Source: Flavobacterium sp. NRK F7 (GTDB lineage Bacteria > Bacteroidota > Bacteroidia > Flavobacteriales > Flavobacteriaceae). From it: a stretch of 64,000 nt of DNA. A program made the translations under genes and the position numbers. This document shows positions 35,314-44,496 of this stretch, piece after piece (within the stretch, counting starts at the first letter, position 1; every line of letters starts with the position of its first letter). The stretch covers positions 2,039,624-2,103,623 of the forward strand of contig NZ_JAMXLB010000001.1 of assembly GCF_024054195.1 (NCBI RefSeq), written 5' to 3'. The notes under the pieces were generated by a model. The model was not told the DNA's origin and did not search any database. It saw only the letters and a program-made list of their open reading frames with translations.

Positions 35314-36546
35314 CTAATTCCCATTCTTCAATGCAATCCATTTACTCATATATTTGGTGCTTTGCAAAGTTTGATGTTGGAATACTTGACCTAAAAAATT
35401 CTGAAGGCGATGTTGTTTCAGATGTTGATTTAAGTGATTGACTTTGGTAATAAATTCGGTTTCAAATAAAGCTTTTGTAAATCTTTGGTTAATAATTGCA
35501 ATTCCATTGGATTGTGCTTGGTTCCAAAAAAACTCATTATGATATAGGTCAATGGCTTTCTGTACAAACTCCTCTTCGGTTTGGGTAATGTATCCATTCC
35601 AGTTCAAATTACCAGGCATTCCTTCTGCGCCCACAGATGTAGTTACATTGGGTAAACCCAATTGCATGCTTTCTAATAATTTTCCTTTTAAACCCGCTCC
35701 ATATGGAATAGGGGCCAATAATACTTTTGCCGTATTAAAAACATTTTTTACACTTTCTGCACGTCCTTTTATTAAAAATCCTTCTTTTTCGTGATGCAAT
35801 TGTTTGGCTTTTTCAGTTGTATACGAACCGTAAACATGCAATTCAGCTTCAGGAAGGGCTTTTTTAATCGATTTCCAGTATTTTTTGAGTTGGAGCACTG
35901 TTTGCCAATTCGGTTCGTGTAAAAAGTTGCCTATGCTTATAAAATGACTTCTTTCAGAAAATGGAGGTATTTCATTTGTAAAGTTTTCTGAAATGGGTTC
36001 CACCAAAAATGGCAAATACTTCAAAATAGATGAATTGACTTGAAAGGTTTCAGTAAGTAACTCCATTTCGTATTCGGAAATAATTAAATTCAAATCACAA
36101 CGATGCATCGCTGCAAATTCTCTTTTAAAAATATCTGAGAGGTAATCTTCAAAAACCAATTCCCTGTTTTGTTTGTATGCTGTTTCTCTGGCTTTTCTTA
36201 AAAAGTGTACATCTTCTGTATCTAAAATTCGCAAAGCATCAGGACATTGTTCGGCTACTCTCCAACCGTATTGTTCTTCCATCATAAAGCGATCAAAAAG
36301 GACAATAGAAGGTTGTAAAGTTTGGATTAAAGTATCAAAACTATCTTGATTCAATTCAATCGAATAACAATCAATATGTTGCGATTCTAATGGGAAACTA
36401 AACTCTGATTTTTTTGCAGAAGATAAAAAACTGATGTTATAATTGTCTTTTTGAAATAAGGCAATGAGTTCTAACATTCGACTTCCTGCAGCAGTTGAAT
36501 TCGGTTCGGGCCAAACGGTTCCTATGATGACAAGATGTTTTTGCAT
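35314..36546 (-). CDS. family 4-type glycosyltransferase
   Basis: This is a 410-residue GT-B protein. The N-terminal half starts LVIIGTVWPEPNSTAAGSRM, and the C-terminal half has the group-1 signature ISIGNFLHEPNWQTVLQL, KVLLAPIPYGAGLKGKLLES (E-x7-E type) and TTSVGAEGMPG. Donor and acceptor are unknown. It stands alone. A TAAATTTG box (36551-36558) lies only 4 bp before the ATG, which hints at a leaderless or nearly leaderless transcript. Confidence 0.85.
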   Translation of the reverse strand: MQKHLVIIGTVWPEPNSTAAGSRMLELIALFQKDNYNISFLSSAKKSEFSFPLESQHIDCYSIELNQDSFDTLIQTLQPSIVLFDRFMMEEQYGWRVAEQCPDALRILDTEDVHFLRKARETAYKQNRELVFEDYLSDIFKREFAAMHRCDLNLIISEYEMELLTETFQVNSSILKYLPFLVEPISENFTNEIPPFSERSHFISIGNFLHEPNWQTVLQLKKYWKSIKKALPEAELHVYGSYTTEKAKQLHHEKEGFLIKGRAESVKNVFNTAKVLLAPIPYGAGLKGKLLESMQLGLPNVTTSVGAEGMPGNLNWNGYITQTEEEFVQKAIDLYHNEFFWNQAQSNGIAIINQRFTKALFETEFITKVNHLNQHLKQHRLQNFLGQVFQHQTLQSTKYMSKWIALKNGN

Positions 36547-36655
36547 AAGGCAAATTTAAAATTTAGAACGTAGAATTTAGAAGGAAATGAATATTTTTTT
36601 GTGATTCGTAATTCGTAATTGATAATTCGTAATTTTGGAACTATAATTTATTTCC

Positions 36656-37168
36656 ATGTCATTTTTTACCTATTGTCCGAATTGCAAATCCACGCATTTT
36701 ACTTTTGAAAACAATTTTAGATTTCAATGTCACGCTTGTGATTTTGTTTATTATCATAATATTGCTGCTGCAGTTGCTGTTATTTTTACATTTGAAGACT
36801 CGGTTTTGTTTACGATTCGAAATGTGGATCCGGATAAAGGCAAACTTGATTTACCAGGTGGTTTTATCGATCCTAAGGAAACTGCAGAAGAAGCGGCTTG
36901 TAGAGAAATTAAAGAAGAATTAGGAATTACAGTAGCACCAAACGATTTAAAATACATTACCACGTCACCCAACGATTATTTGTATAAGAATGTACCGTAT
37001 CGCACGATGGATATCTTTTACGAATGTCCCTTAGTTTCCAAAACGGTTTCTGTCACTGCTAAAGACGAAATCCAAGACTTAATTTGGATCAATAGAAAAC
37101 AAATTGACTTAGAAAAAATTGCTTTTACTTCTATTCGAAAGGTGATTGAAATGCATTACAAAAAGTAA
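36656..37168 (+). CDS. Nudix hydrolase with N-terminal zinc ribbon
   Basis: This is a 170-residue protein. A four-Cys ribbon (CPNCK ... CHACDF, residues 8-30) precedes a Nudix domain whose box reads G-F-I-D-P-K-E, seven residues, then REIKEELGI (about residues 67-90). NudC-like enzymes share the ribbon and Nudix order, but here the protein is shorter. The substrate (NADH, other nucleotide diphosphate) is unproven. Its stop abuts that of the convergent gene at 37169 with no spacing. Confidence 0.88.
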   Translation: MSFFTYCPNCKSTHFTFENNFRFQCHACDFVYYHNIAAAVAVIFTFEDSVLFTIRNVDPDKGKLDLPGGFIDPKETAEEAACREIKEELGITVAPNDLKYITTSPNDYLYKNVPYRTMDIFYECPLVSKTVSVTAKDEIQDLIWINRKQIDLEKIAFTSIRKVIEMHYKK

Positions 37169-37951
37169 TTATTTGTATAAGGGAATAATTTTACGTTCCA
37201 AAAATAATCTTTCATAGTCTTTTACTTGAAACTTTTGCATGGTTTCTATTTCGTCTTCATCAATACCAAATAATATAGCACCCGAAACTTCATATTCTCT
37301 GATACTATCTAGTTTAATACTAATTTTTTTATTCTCGTTTTCTTTTAGGCTAACGATATAAGTTATTTCTGTATCAGTATCTTTTAAATATAGGCTAGTA
37401 TAGTAATAAATAGAATCTATTTCCTTTAATTCCATTTTTGCAATGAGAGAATCTTTAGCTTGTGAAATTTGAATTTCTAAATTAGAAGATTGATGAACTA
37501 TACCATATTGTTTGGGTAATGAAGTTGCAATAAAAGCAAAGGAACAAAGATATATAATTGCAGGTTTTGTTGTTTTGGGTAAAAGGATAATGGTTTTTGT
37601 TGGGTTAAACCAATACCAATAGGAGAGTGGTACTATGGCTAATGCATATAAATCGGTATAATCAACGGTTCTATTTATTCCAATACCAATACTTTGAAAC
37701 CATTGTAATAAAGGTTCAATTCCTTCCCATTTCCAAGTGATAAAAAGTAAAACTGAGACGACATAATTCAATTTCACTTTTTTGGGAAATACTAAACTTA
37801 TAAAATAAGGGAATGCAAACAAACCCGCAACATCAGACAATTTGCCTGTAATAGCATTATGAAAAGTTGCTTTTAGAAAAAAATCATTAAGGAGTAAAAT
37901 TCCTACAGCAAGTAAAAAGAAAAAGCGGAAATGTTGTTTGTTAACATCCAT
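37169..37951 (-). CDS. conserved membrane protein of unknown function
   Basis: This is a 260-residue protein with four or five hydrophobic segments in the first 150 residues (from residue 8, FRFFFLLAVGILLLNDFFL). A soluble C-terminal part of about 110 residues follows. No domain was recognised. It follows the SRPBCC gene by 8 bp and is probably co-transcribed. Its stop abuts that of the Nudix gene on the other strand. Confidence 0.7.
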   Translation of the reverse strand: MDVNKQHFRFFFLLAVGILLLNDFFLKATFHNAITGKLSDVAGLFAFPYFISLVFPKKVKLNYVVSVLLFITWKWEGIEPLLQWFQSIGIGINRTVDYTDLYALAIVPLSYWYWFNPTKTIILLPKTTKPAIIYLCSFAFIATSLPKQYGIVHQSSNLEIQISQAKDSLIAKMELKEIDSIYYYTSLYLKDTDTEITYIVSLKENENKKISIKLDSIREYEVSGAILFGIDEDEIETMQKFQVKDYERLFLERKIIPLYK

Positions 37952-37959
37952 TATAAAAT

Positions 37960-39045
37960 TTAATTAACCGAATCCTTTTTTTGTGTCACAACGGGTTTTG
38001 GTTTAGCAACGGGTTGCGTTACTACTGGTTTAGTAGTTCCTACTGTACCTGTAACAGGAATTAAAATTTCAGTAATAAATTCAGAAGGTTGACTGGTAAC
38101 AGCACGCCCCTTTTTATGTATTTCTGTAATGGAATTGTTTTTATCCAATTGATACACTTCGTTTTTCGCAATAAAGTCGAGTGCTTTTTTCCAAGCTTCT
38201 TTTCTATGGTAATAACTTCCTTGTAGTGTAATTTTTAAGGCTTGGTATTCTTCTTGAAAATGTCCAGTGATATCACTTAAAGGTGTAGTTAAAATTTCTT
38301 CTTCAATAGGAATACAAGCAGCAAAATACAAAGGTTCGTTTTCTAAATTCCAAGAGTTAAATTGGATAAACGGTTCTCCATTTTTTACAATGTCATTTTG
38401 TTTTACAAATTGTTGTACTTTGTTCAAAGCATCATTCGTTTTAATGGAAAATTCAGCCAAACTAGAAGAATTTTTGTGTTGAATATAATAACTGGCTTGA
38501 ACTTGAATAATACCGTTCAATAAAATATTATAACTGCTTAATTCATTTACTAAAAAATCGTTAATATCTTCTAACCCTTGTTCAATTTTTGAAGTGTAGA
38601 TAAATTCATTACCGCCTTTTAAGAAACTAAAAAACTTTTCTTTAAACGATAAATCTCCTTTGATGCCCCAGGTAACTTTGGTAGCTCCATTTGCCTCTTC
38701 AAATTTCCAGTATAAATCGTATTTTTTGTCGTTTTCTTCCCTAGACTGAAAAATAGAATCTAAAGGAAAAACTCTTGTGGTAGTAATTTTAGTAGTATTC
38801 CAAGACAAACTAGCACCTTCTCCAAAACTAATTTCGGAAATGGTAACTTTTGATTTAGGCGTTAAATCCGGATGCCAACTTGGCCAGTTTTTATAATCGT
38901 TTATGTACTGATAGACAGTGTTTCTCGGACTTGCAATTGTTTTTTCACTATGGTAATTAAATTGATTCGGTTGGGTAGCTATAAAAACAATAAAGGCAAT
39001 AGATAATAGTAATAAAAGTAGAAAAATATATTTTGCTATTCTCAT
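37960..39045 (-). CDS. SRPBCC domain protein with GyrI-like C-terminal domain
   Basis: This is a 361-residue protein with an N-terminal membrane segment (residues 6-21). An SRPBCC (polyketide cyclase/START-like) domain follows at about residues 28-170, with YQYINDYKNWPSWHPDL. A GyrI-like effector-binding part spans about 190-330 (LYFAACIPIEEE). A Pro/Lys/Thr tail with repeated KPVVTQ closes it. The two-domain order suggests small-molecule binding at the membrane. The ATG at 39045 is chosen because the promoter box TATATTTG lies at 39070-39077. Confidence 0.82.
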   Translation of the reverse strand: MRIAKYIFLLLLLLSIAFIVFIATQPNQFNYHSEKTIASPRNTVYQYINDYKNWPSWHPDLTPKSKVTISEISFGEGASLSWNTTKITTTRVFPLDSIFQSREENDKKYDLYWKFEEANGATKVTWGIKGDLSFKEKFFSFLKGGNEFIYTSKIEQGLEDINDFLVNELSSYNILLNGIIQVQASYYIQHKNSSSLAEFSIKTNDALNKVQQFVKQNDIVKNGEPFIQFNSWNLENEPLYFAACIPIEEEILTTPLSDITGHFQEEYQALKITLQGSYYHRKEAWKKALDFIAKNEVYQLDKNNSITEIHKKGRAVTSQPSEFITEILIPVTGTVGTTKPVVTQPVAKPKPVVTQKKDSVN

Positions 39046-39069
39046 TGTTATGGAAAATTTGTGGTTCTC

Positions 39070-39077
39070 CAAATATA
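39070..39077 (-). promoter_or_regulatory. promoter -7 box of the SRPBCC gene
   Basis: TATATTTG on the minus strand matches TAnnTTTG, 24 bp upstream of the ATG at 39045. Confidence 0.65.
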
Positions 39078-39082
39078 TAAAA

Positions 39083-39271
39083 TTAATCTTTCAAATAGAA
39101 TTTTATAAAAAATAATAAACCTATAAACAGCAAAAAGCCAAATAAAATCCAGTAAATGCCTCTATATTGTGATTTTAATTCTTTTAGATCTTTGCGATAC
39201 ACATAAATCATGGTTGCTATAAAGACAATTACAAAAAATAAAGCAAAATACCATTGACCTGTTGAAAACAT
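39083..39271 (-). CDS. small two-segment membrane protein
   Basis: This is a 62-residue protein with two hydrophobic segments (about residues 5-23 and 40-58) separated by a basic loop with KDLKELKSQYRG. No family was recognised. The ATG at 39271 follows a TACTTTTG box (39288-39295). Starting at 39322 would cross that box. Confidence 0.62.
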   Translation of the reverse strand: MFSTGQWYFALFFVIVFIATMIYVYRKDLKELKSQYRGIYWILFGFLLFIGLLFFIKFYLKD

Positions 39272-39287
39272 AATTATAAATTTTTTA

Positions 39288-39295
39288 CAAAAGTA
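39288..39295 (-). promoter_or_regulatory. promoter -7 box of the small membrane protein gene
   Basis: TACTTTTG on the minus strand matches TAnnTTTG, 16 bp upstream of the ATG at 39271. Confidence 0.55.
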
Positions 39296-39346
39296 AGAAA
39301 TGAAAAAAGCAATTAAATACATTTACCAAAATAAAATGGAATAAAA

Positions 39347-39730
39347 ATGAAAAAACAATTAGACGCTGTGGCTTTATTTCACACAACTTATGGTTTAGGT
39401 GTTAGTAACGAATTGAAAGCTGATCTAGGCGAGAAAAAGAACCAATTGCGCTTCGAATTAATGAAAGAAGAAAATGAAGAATATTTAGAAGCAGTTCAAA
39501 ATAATGATATAGTTGAAATTGCTGATGCATTAGGTGATATGTTATACATTCTTTGCGGCACCATTTTGGAACATGGTTTGCAACATAAAATCGAAGAAGT
39601 ATTTGACGAAATTCAAAGAAGTAATATGAGTAAACTAGGTGAAGATGGTAAACCCATTTATAGAGAAGATGGTAAAGTAATGAAAGGACCTAATTACTTT
39701 AAACCAAATTTCGAACCTATTTTGAAATAA
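39347..39730 (+). CDS. MazG-like nucleoside triphosphate pyrophosphohydrolase
   Basis: This is a 127-residue all-alpha NTP-PPase. Metal ligands are in EENEEYLEA (near residue 41) and EIADALGDMLYIL (near 57), the EExxE and ExxD pairs of this fold. C-terminal MSKLGEDGKPIYREDGKV is seen in the phage-like MazG group that acts on noncanonical or deoxy nucleotides. It is divergent from the small membrane gene and stands alone. Confidence 0.88.
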   Translation: MKKQLDAVALFHTTYGLGVSNELKADLGEKKNQLRFELMKEENEEYLEAVQNNDIVEIADALGDMLYILCGTILEHGLQHKIEEVFDEIQRSNMSKLGEDGKPIYREDGKVMKGPNYFKPNFEPILK

Positions 39731-39904
39731 TTAGGTTTATTTAGGAGCACTTATTTTGCATTTATAAGAAAACGCCACCCGCTATCCGTTGTATCTTTTT
39801 TATTTTTCTTTTGCAACTAATTTATTATCCATGTAAAAGAAAAATAAAAAAGGATGCCACTACTATCGGGGCTCAATTGACGATTTGTTTTAAAGTTGTT
39901 AATT

Positions 39905-40975
39905 TTACCAAGGACCATTCTTGGTCACTGGAATAAAAGTTCCATTTTCCAATCGGGAAGCACCACCAAATCCTACCAACCATAATCTTTCTTTTTGATC
40001 TTTGTAAATTTCAAAAGGTACAGGTCTTTTAATACCTTCTTTTTGCTGAAATTCTTTCAGTTTTGTGCCATCAAAGGTATATAAAAAATGTTGGTTGGCA
40101 ACAATCCAAATCGTTCCGTCTTTAGCTTCAGTAACACTTCCTATTCCTTTGCCAATTTCAATTTTTCCACGAGTTAGATTTTGGACAACACCCTTTTGTA
40201 CAACATACAAACCTTCTTTGGTAGAAATCCATAAATTGCCTTTACTATCTTCAAAAAGCTTAGTTACAAAAGGGGTTGTAATACCGAATTGTTTTGATTC
40301 GTTTACCAATTGATTATCGGTATAAGAAAAAAGACCTGCATTGGAAGCAATCCATATTTTTCCGTTATGATCTTGTAAAATAGCATGTATCATTTTGGTA
40401 CTGGAAATACCAACAGAGGTGTCTTTCACACCTTCAGGCAATTCTAAAGGAGTAAATGTTGTACCATCAAAAATACAAAGGCCATTAATCGTTCCAATCC
40501 ATATTTTATCTTGTGCATCAACCGCAATACACCAAGTATCATTACTAATCAAACCATCGGATTTGTAATAATTATGAACCGTTTCTCCCTTAATACTACT
40601 AACACCATCCGTATGTGCTATCCAAATCGTCCCGTCTTTTGCTTCAGAAAACGCTTTAACCGTAACTCCTTTTCCCGTTTCACTTTGAATGCCAACCATA
40701 GGCAACAACATGGTATTGTCGAATTTAAAAGCACCGCCTTCACCACCAAACCACAAATTTCCTTTGCTATCTTGAAAAATGGTGCGCACCACTTGACTAA
40801 TAGGACCGTTATTTACAAAAGAAAAGGGAGCCGTGTTTTTTGGCGTAACTATTGGTTCTTTTTTTATGGAATCTGTTGCGTTTTCTTTCATTAGGGACTC
40901 CTTTTTGTTCTGTCCTGTACACGATTGCAAAAGAAAGGGGAGAAGTAGCGTGTATAAGAGAATATTTTTGGTCAT
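39905..40975 (-). CDS. two-component-regulator-type propeller lipoprotein
   Basis: This is a 356-residue protein with a lipobox (LLQSC, Cys19). At least six repeats of the ligand-sensing propeller follow, each with a D-x-x-G-x-x-W-I/F core (DSKGNLWFGG, DAQDKIWIGT, DHNGKIWIAS, DSKGNLWIST and others). These domains usually precede a histidine kinase in Bacteroidetes; here the chain ends with the propeller. It is probably an outer- or inner-membrane-anchored sensor or binding protein. A relative of similar size lies at 51657-52700. Confidence 0.85.
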   Translation of the reverse strand: MTKNILLYTLLLPFLLQSCTGQNKKESLMKENATDSIKKEPIVTPKNTAPFSFVNNGPISQVVRTIFQDSKGNLWFGGEGGAFKFDNTMLLPMVGIQSETGKGVTVKAFSEAKDGTIWIAHTDGVSSIKGETVHNYYKSDGLISNDTWCIAVDAQDKIWIGTINGLCIFDGTTFTPLELPEGVKDTSVGISSTKMIHAILQDHNGKIWIASNAGLFSYTDNQLVNESKQFGITTPFVTKLFEDSKGNLWISTKEGLYVVQKGVVQNLTRGKIEIGKGIGSVTEAKDGTIWIVANQHFLYTFDGTKLKEFQQKEGIKRPVPFEIYKDQKERLWLVGFGGASRLENGTFIPVTKNGPW

Positions 40976-41044
40976 TGTATTTTCTTTTTTTAAATGATTT
41001 AAGCATTAAAGACTAAAGCTTGTAAGTGTATGAATTTGCGGTCT

Positions 41045-41782
41045 TTATTGTTTATCCAATGTTTTCTTTTGATTGTCAAAATCTTCTAAACAATCTTCTA
41101 AAACAGTCCCTTTTGTGTGTACACATTCGCAAAATGCATTTGCAATTGTTTCATATTTTGTAGAGGCATATTGTTTCTTACAATCAGACAAAGAGTTTCT
41201 AGGCATAATATCAAATCCTTTTAAGAAAATAAAAATGGTAAGTACAAAAACAATTCCCACAACCAAAAAGAACAAAAAAGGAAACCGATTACTATATTTT
41301 TCTGGCTTTTTTACAATACCAAAATCTGGAATATTTTTAAAAGGCAAAAGATATTTTAAACGATCATAGTTCCAAACTAGTAGATAGAGATTCGCTAAAA
41401 CCATTAAAGGAGAAGTTACAAAAGAACCTTCGAACCGCACAGCTAAAGAAAGAATGCAAATATTTATAATAATTGGAAAATAGAGAACTGCACCTAAAGT
41501 TACTGTTCTTGGGATTAATAATAATACTGCTGCTAGAATTTGCGCAATTCCGATAAAAGAATAGTAATATCCTGTATGATGTAAAGCGGTTAGATAGGCT
41601 CCCATTGGATGAATTTCGGATAAACCACTAGCAAATCGTTCATCTAGTACTTTTACGATTCCCGCGACAATAAACGCATAGGCTAAAAGAAACCGACAAA
41701 CAATAGAAAAGTACCAATACCATCTATTCTGTTTTGCTTTTAAATAAAACTGGTCAAATTTTGATAATGTGTTCAATTGCAT
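41045..41782 (-). CDS. DoxX family membrane protein
   Basis: This is a 245-residue protein with four membrane segments of the DoxX type in residues 20-135 (FLLAYAFIVAGIVKVLDERF, then LHHTGYYYSFIGIAQILAAV). A fifth segment lies near 170 and a Cys-containing soluble tail (FCECVHTKGTVLEDCL) follows. The tail is unusual for DoxX and suggests a redox or metal role. It starts 10 bp after the zinc-ribbon gene. Confidence 0.8.
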   Translation of the reverse strand: MQLNTLSKFDQFYLKAKQNRWYWYFSIVCRFLLAYAFIVAGIVKVLDERFASGLSEIHPMGAYLTALHHTGYYYSFIGIAQILAAVLLLIPRTVTLGAVLYFPIIINICILSLAVRFEGSFVTSPLMVLANLYLLVWNYDRLKYLLPFKNIPDFGIVKKPEKYSNRFPFLFFLVVGIVFVLTIFIFLKGFDIMPRNSLSDCKKQYASTKYETIANAFCECVHTKGTVLEDCLEDFDNQKKTLDKQ

Positions 41783-41792
41783 TAAGATGAAT

Positions 41793-42155
41793 TTAGATTT
41801 TAGTTAGTTGTTCATTACCATAACCACAACTAGCACAGTATTTTGCTTGAGGTGTTCTAAAGGGTTTAGTACACTTTGGGCAATCCATACCATACTGACT
41901 GCTTACATGGTGAAAAATGGCATTTGGATTGGGTTCATATACACCTGTTAGCAAACGATACATTTCAACAAAATATCTAAATCGTTCAAATGTCTCCAAA
42001 TGTTCTAGCCATATATAATTTGTACTATTTCTTTTAATTAATTCTTCTTCGACAACTTTTTTTCCACCAAATAAAGCTGCTTGACACAAACTGAATTCGG
42101 CATCAGAAAGCATTTTGACTTTCGTATTGCAACGCCAACAAAATTTTTCTTCCAT
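41793..42155 (-). CDS. small protein with two zinc-ribbon ends
   Basis: This is a 120-residue soluble protein. CWRCNTKVKM lies near the N-terminus, and CPKCTKPF with CASCGYG near the C-terminus form zinc-ribbon pairs. The middle helical part was not recognised. It lies 8 bp after mscS and 10 bp before the DoxX gene, so the three probably form an operon. Confidence 0.72.
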   Translation of the reverse strand: MEEKFCWRCNTKVKMLSDAEFSLCQAALFGGKKVVEEELIKRNSTNYIWLEHLETFERFRYFVEMYRLLTGVYEPNPNAIFHHVSSQYGMDCPKCTKPFRTPQAKYCASCGYGNEQLTKI

Positions 42156-42163
42156 ATAAAATT

Positions 42164-43042
42164 TTACTCCGTTTTTTTAATTATTACATTCTGATAGTTA
42201 TAAGGAATTTCAATGTTTTCTTGATCAAAACGTTCTTTAATAGAGCGTAATAAATCACAATACATCGTAAAACCATTAAACATATGATCGGAATAGGCCC
42301 AAACACTCAACTTTACAGCCGAATTTTCTAAAGCGGTTACTCTCGAAACAACTTCCGGTACGTTATTTTCTTTTTCTTCTGGAGTACGAATGTCAATGTG
42401 CAAAGGGTGTTTCAAAACTTCTTCTTCCATTATTTGTAAGGCTTTGCCAATATCTGCCGTATAACCAATCCCAATTTCTATAATTTTACAAACCTTAGAA
42501 TCATTTAAGTTGGAATTCACAATCACATTGGAACTAATAACCGAATTAGGAACCACAATTCGATTATTTTCAATATCTCTGAGTACGACTTGTCTTAAAT
42601 TAATTTCTTCCACAATACCTGTATAAGTATCGTTAAAGGTAATTCGGTCATTCAACTTAAAGGGTTTGAACAAAACAATTAGAAAACCACTCATAATATT
42701 ACTTAAAGCTTGTTGGGATGCCAAACCCGCAATAAGAGATAAAATACCAGCTCCTGCTAATATCGAATGGCCTAAAATTTTCATTTCAGGTATTTGTACC
42801 AAAGCGAAGGAAATCCCAATAATAAAAATGATAACCGTGATTAACTTGGTCGCAAAGAGATAACTCGTAGGATCTATATGTTTGGTCGCAATCAGTCGGT
42901 TGATTTTTCTTCGCGATATAAATTTAAATAGCAAAGCAAAACAAGTGGTTAAACCTATAATAATTCCAATAATTACTAGGGTTTTAAAATCCGAAAAGAG
43001 GGATTGTATCATAAGTGCTGGTGCCAATAGTTGTATATTCAC
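42164..43042 (-). CDS. mscS: MscS-type mechanosensitive channel
   Basis: This is a 292-residue protein with three or four N-terminal membrane segments. The MscS pore helix and beta domain follow: ILSLIAGLASQQALSNIMSGF near residue 99, KPFKLNDRITFNDTYTGIVEEINLR near 126, and NNRIVVPNSVISSNVIVN. It releases solutes on hypo-osmotic shock. It is single-module, close to the minimal MscS size. It is likely to be in one operon with the two next genes. Confidence 0.9.
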   Translation of the reverse strand: MNIQLLAPALMIQSLFSDFKTLVIIGIIIGLTTCFALLFKFISRRKINRLIATKHIDPTSYLFATKLITVIIFIIGISFALVQIPEMKILGHSILAGAGILSLIAGLASQQALSNIMSGFLIVLFKPFKLNDRITFNDTYTGIVEEINLRQVVLRDIENNRIVVPNSVISSNVIVNSNLNDSKVCKIIEIGIGYTADIGKALQIMEEEVLKHPLHIDIRTPEEKENNVPEVVSRVTALENSAVKLSVWAYSDHMFNGFTMYCDLLRSIKERFDQENIEIPYNYQNVIIKKTE

Positions 43043-43074
43043 TAAGGGTTAATTATAAAATTATGATTGTGTTT

Positions 43075-43632
43075 TTAAAGCGTATCCTTATACCATTTAT
43101 CTTCTTCAGGAAAACCATATTTTTTAGTATTAATTTTCCATTGTTCGTCTTCTTTTTTGAACACAAATTGGTCTTTCATATCTATTTGTTTGCCTTTTTT
43201 AAAATAAACTTCTACAACCGCACGAAGTTTAGACTTCATGATAAATACATATTTTGTATTAGGATGCTTAACATATTCGTATCGGGTTGGCTTACCCAAA
43301 GAGCCACTACCTTCATCAGTAGGTTTCAAACTAATTCCGTTTTTAATTTCTCTTCTTCGAAGCTTGTATTCCTCCCATAATTCATCTTGACCTGGTTGTA
43401 CTTGATTGGGTTCTTTAGGGTTTCTTAAGGCTTCATTTCTTATGAAAATTTCTTCCTCTAATAAATGTAATTTTTGTAAATTAGTAAGTAAAAGATGTAC
43501 AATCTCATCTGCAAAAGGTTGAAATGGTTCTGGTGTTTGACTCAAATCAATTACTAAAGGCTGTGCTATTTCAGTCTTAGTACGGTTTTCATCTTGTTTT
43601 TTTCTTCCGAATAGTTTGTCAAAAAATACCAT
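43075..43632 (-). CDS. conserved hypothetical soluble protein
   Basis: This is a 185-residue protein with no signal peptide or membrane segment. The N-terminus MVFFDKLFGRKKQ resembles that of the protein at 50850-51485 (MGFFDKIFSKKN), an amphipathic leader seen in many small cytosolic hypotheticals. The C-terminal half, with VEVYFKKGKQ and DQFVFKKEDEQWKINTKKYG, looks like an NTF2-like fold, but I cannot confirm that. It lies 32 bp upstream of mscS. Confidence 0.68.
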   Translation of the reverse strand: MVFFDKLFGRKKQDENRTKTEIAQPLVIDLSQTPEPFQPFADEIVHLLLTNLQKLHLLEEEIFIRNEALRNPKEPNQVQPGQDELWEEYKLRRREIKNGISLKPTDEGSGSLGKPTRYEYVKHPNTKYVFIMKSKLRAVVEVYFKKGKQIDMKDQFVFKKEDEQWKINTKKYGFPEEDKWYKDTL

Positions 43633-43744
43633 TTATAAAATCAAATAATTTGTAAAAAGTACAAGTAAGTTTTAATCTGTATTTTCAAATATACACTAAT
43701 TCATGTATTTAACCAATTGAAATTATAGAGTAACTTTAAAGTAG

Positions 43745-43767
43745 TATTCCATTTTCAAAATGGAATA
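43745..43767. repeat. perfect palindrome in an intergenic gap
   Basis: TATTCCATTTT and AAAATGGAATA form an 11-bp perfect inverted repeat around one base. It lies 40 bp after the DUF4199 gene. There is no T-run, so a terminator is unlikely. Confidence 0.6.
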
Positions 43768-43806
43768 GGTAAGTAGCATATTCTTCTCCTATTGTTTCCA
43801 ACTATT

Positions 43807-44346
43807 CTATTTTATAAATGGAATCTTTTTTGCTACGATTGTCGCTATAAATGCATGAATTACACCAAAGAACATGCACACGCAAGTATAAACCAAACCT
43901 CTCCAAACTGAATTCATTTGCATAATTTTTATAGAGTCAGCCGTATCACGAGCATCAACTGTTGCTACAGGATTGCTAATTGTCTGTTCTTTATACTCAA
44001 TTATTTTAGAAGCCAGTTCAGGATCAATATAACCATTTAGTATAACAATATAAATAGTATACATTAAACCACTAATAAGTCCTGAAAACAACCCAATAAG
44101 TAAGGTTTGCTTATAGGAAAAGGATAAAGGATTCAATTTTTTAAATTGGAAAATAGCATAAAAGATTGTCATGGTAAAAATTCCCCAATATACATAACTT
44201 AGTGTTTGATTATCTCTAAGTATCATACCTGTTTTGTATCGTATGATTCCAATACTGATTACGACAATTCCTAATAAACTACCATAAATTAATCCTGTTT
44301 GTAACGAATTTTTATTTGATTTCATTTTTGATTGATTTTGTCTCAT
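43807..44346 (-). CDS. DUF4199 family membrane protein
   Basis: This is a 179-residue protein with four membrane segments (about residues 17-35, 48-66, 77-100 and 150-172). It has the DUF4199 order: SYKQTLLIGLFSGLISGLM before a charged soluble loop with IEYKEQTIS. It is a second member besides 8033-8515. An inner ATG at 44325 (MKSNKN) is an equally likely start. Function is unknown. Confidence 0.78.
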   Translation of the reverse strand: MRQNQSKMKSNKNSLQTGLIYGSLLGIVVISIGIIRYKTGMILRDNQTLSYVYWGIFTMTIFYAIFQFKKLNPLSFSYKQTLLIGLFSGLISGLMYTIYIVILNGYIDPELASKIIEYKEQTISNPVATVDARDTADSIKIMQMNSVWRGLVYTCVCMFFGVIHAFIATIVAKKIPFIK

Positions 44347-44496
44347 TAGACAAAAGACAATCTGTTTTGTTACAGTATATTATAAACAAGATAGGTAACT
44401 AAAAGAATTGATTTTTCGTTTGATAACATACTTGGATAGTGGTATAGTTGATTTGATTGGTAACCGTCATTTTAAAACATCCAATAATTGATTGTC

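Noticed and set aside
40511..40894. 127-residue plus-strand frame
   Set aside because: It is antisense to the propeller lipoprotein gene and has no features of its own.
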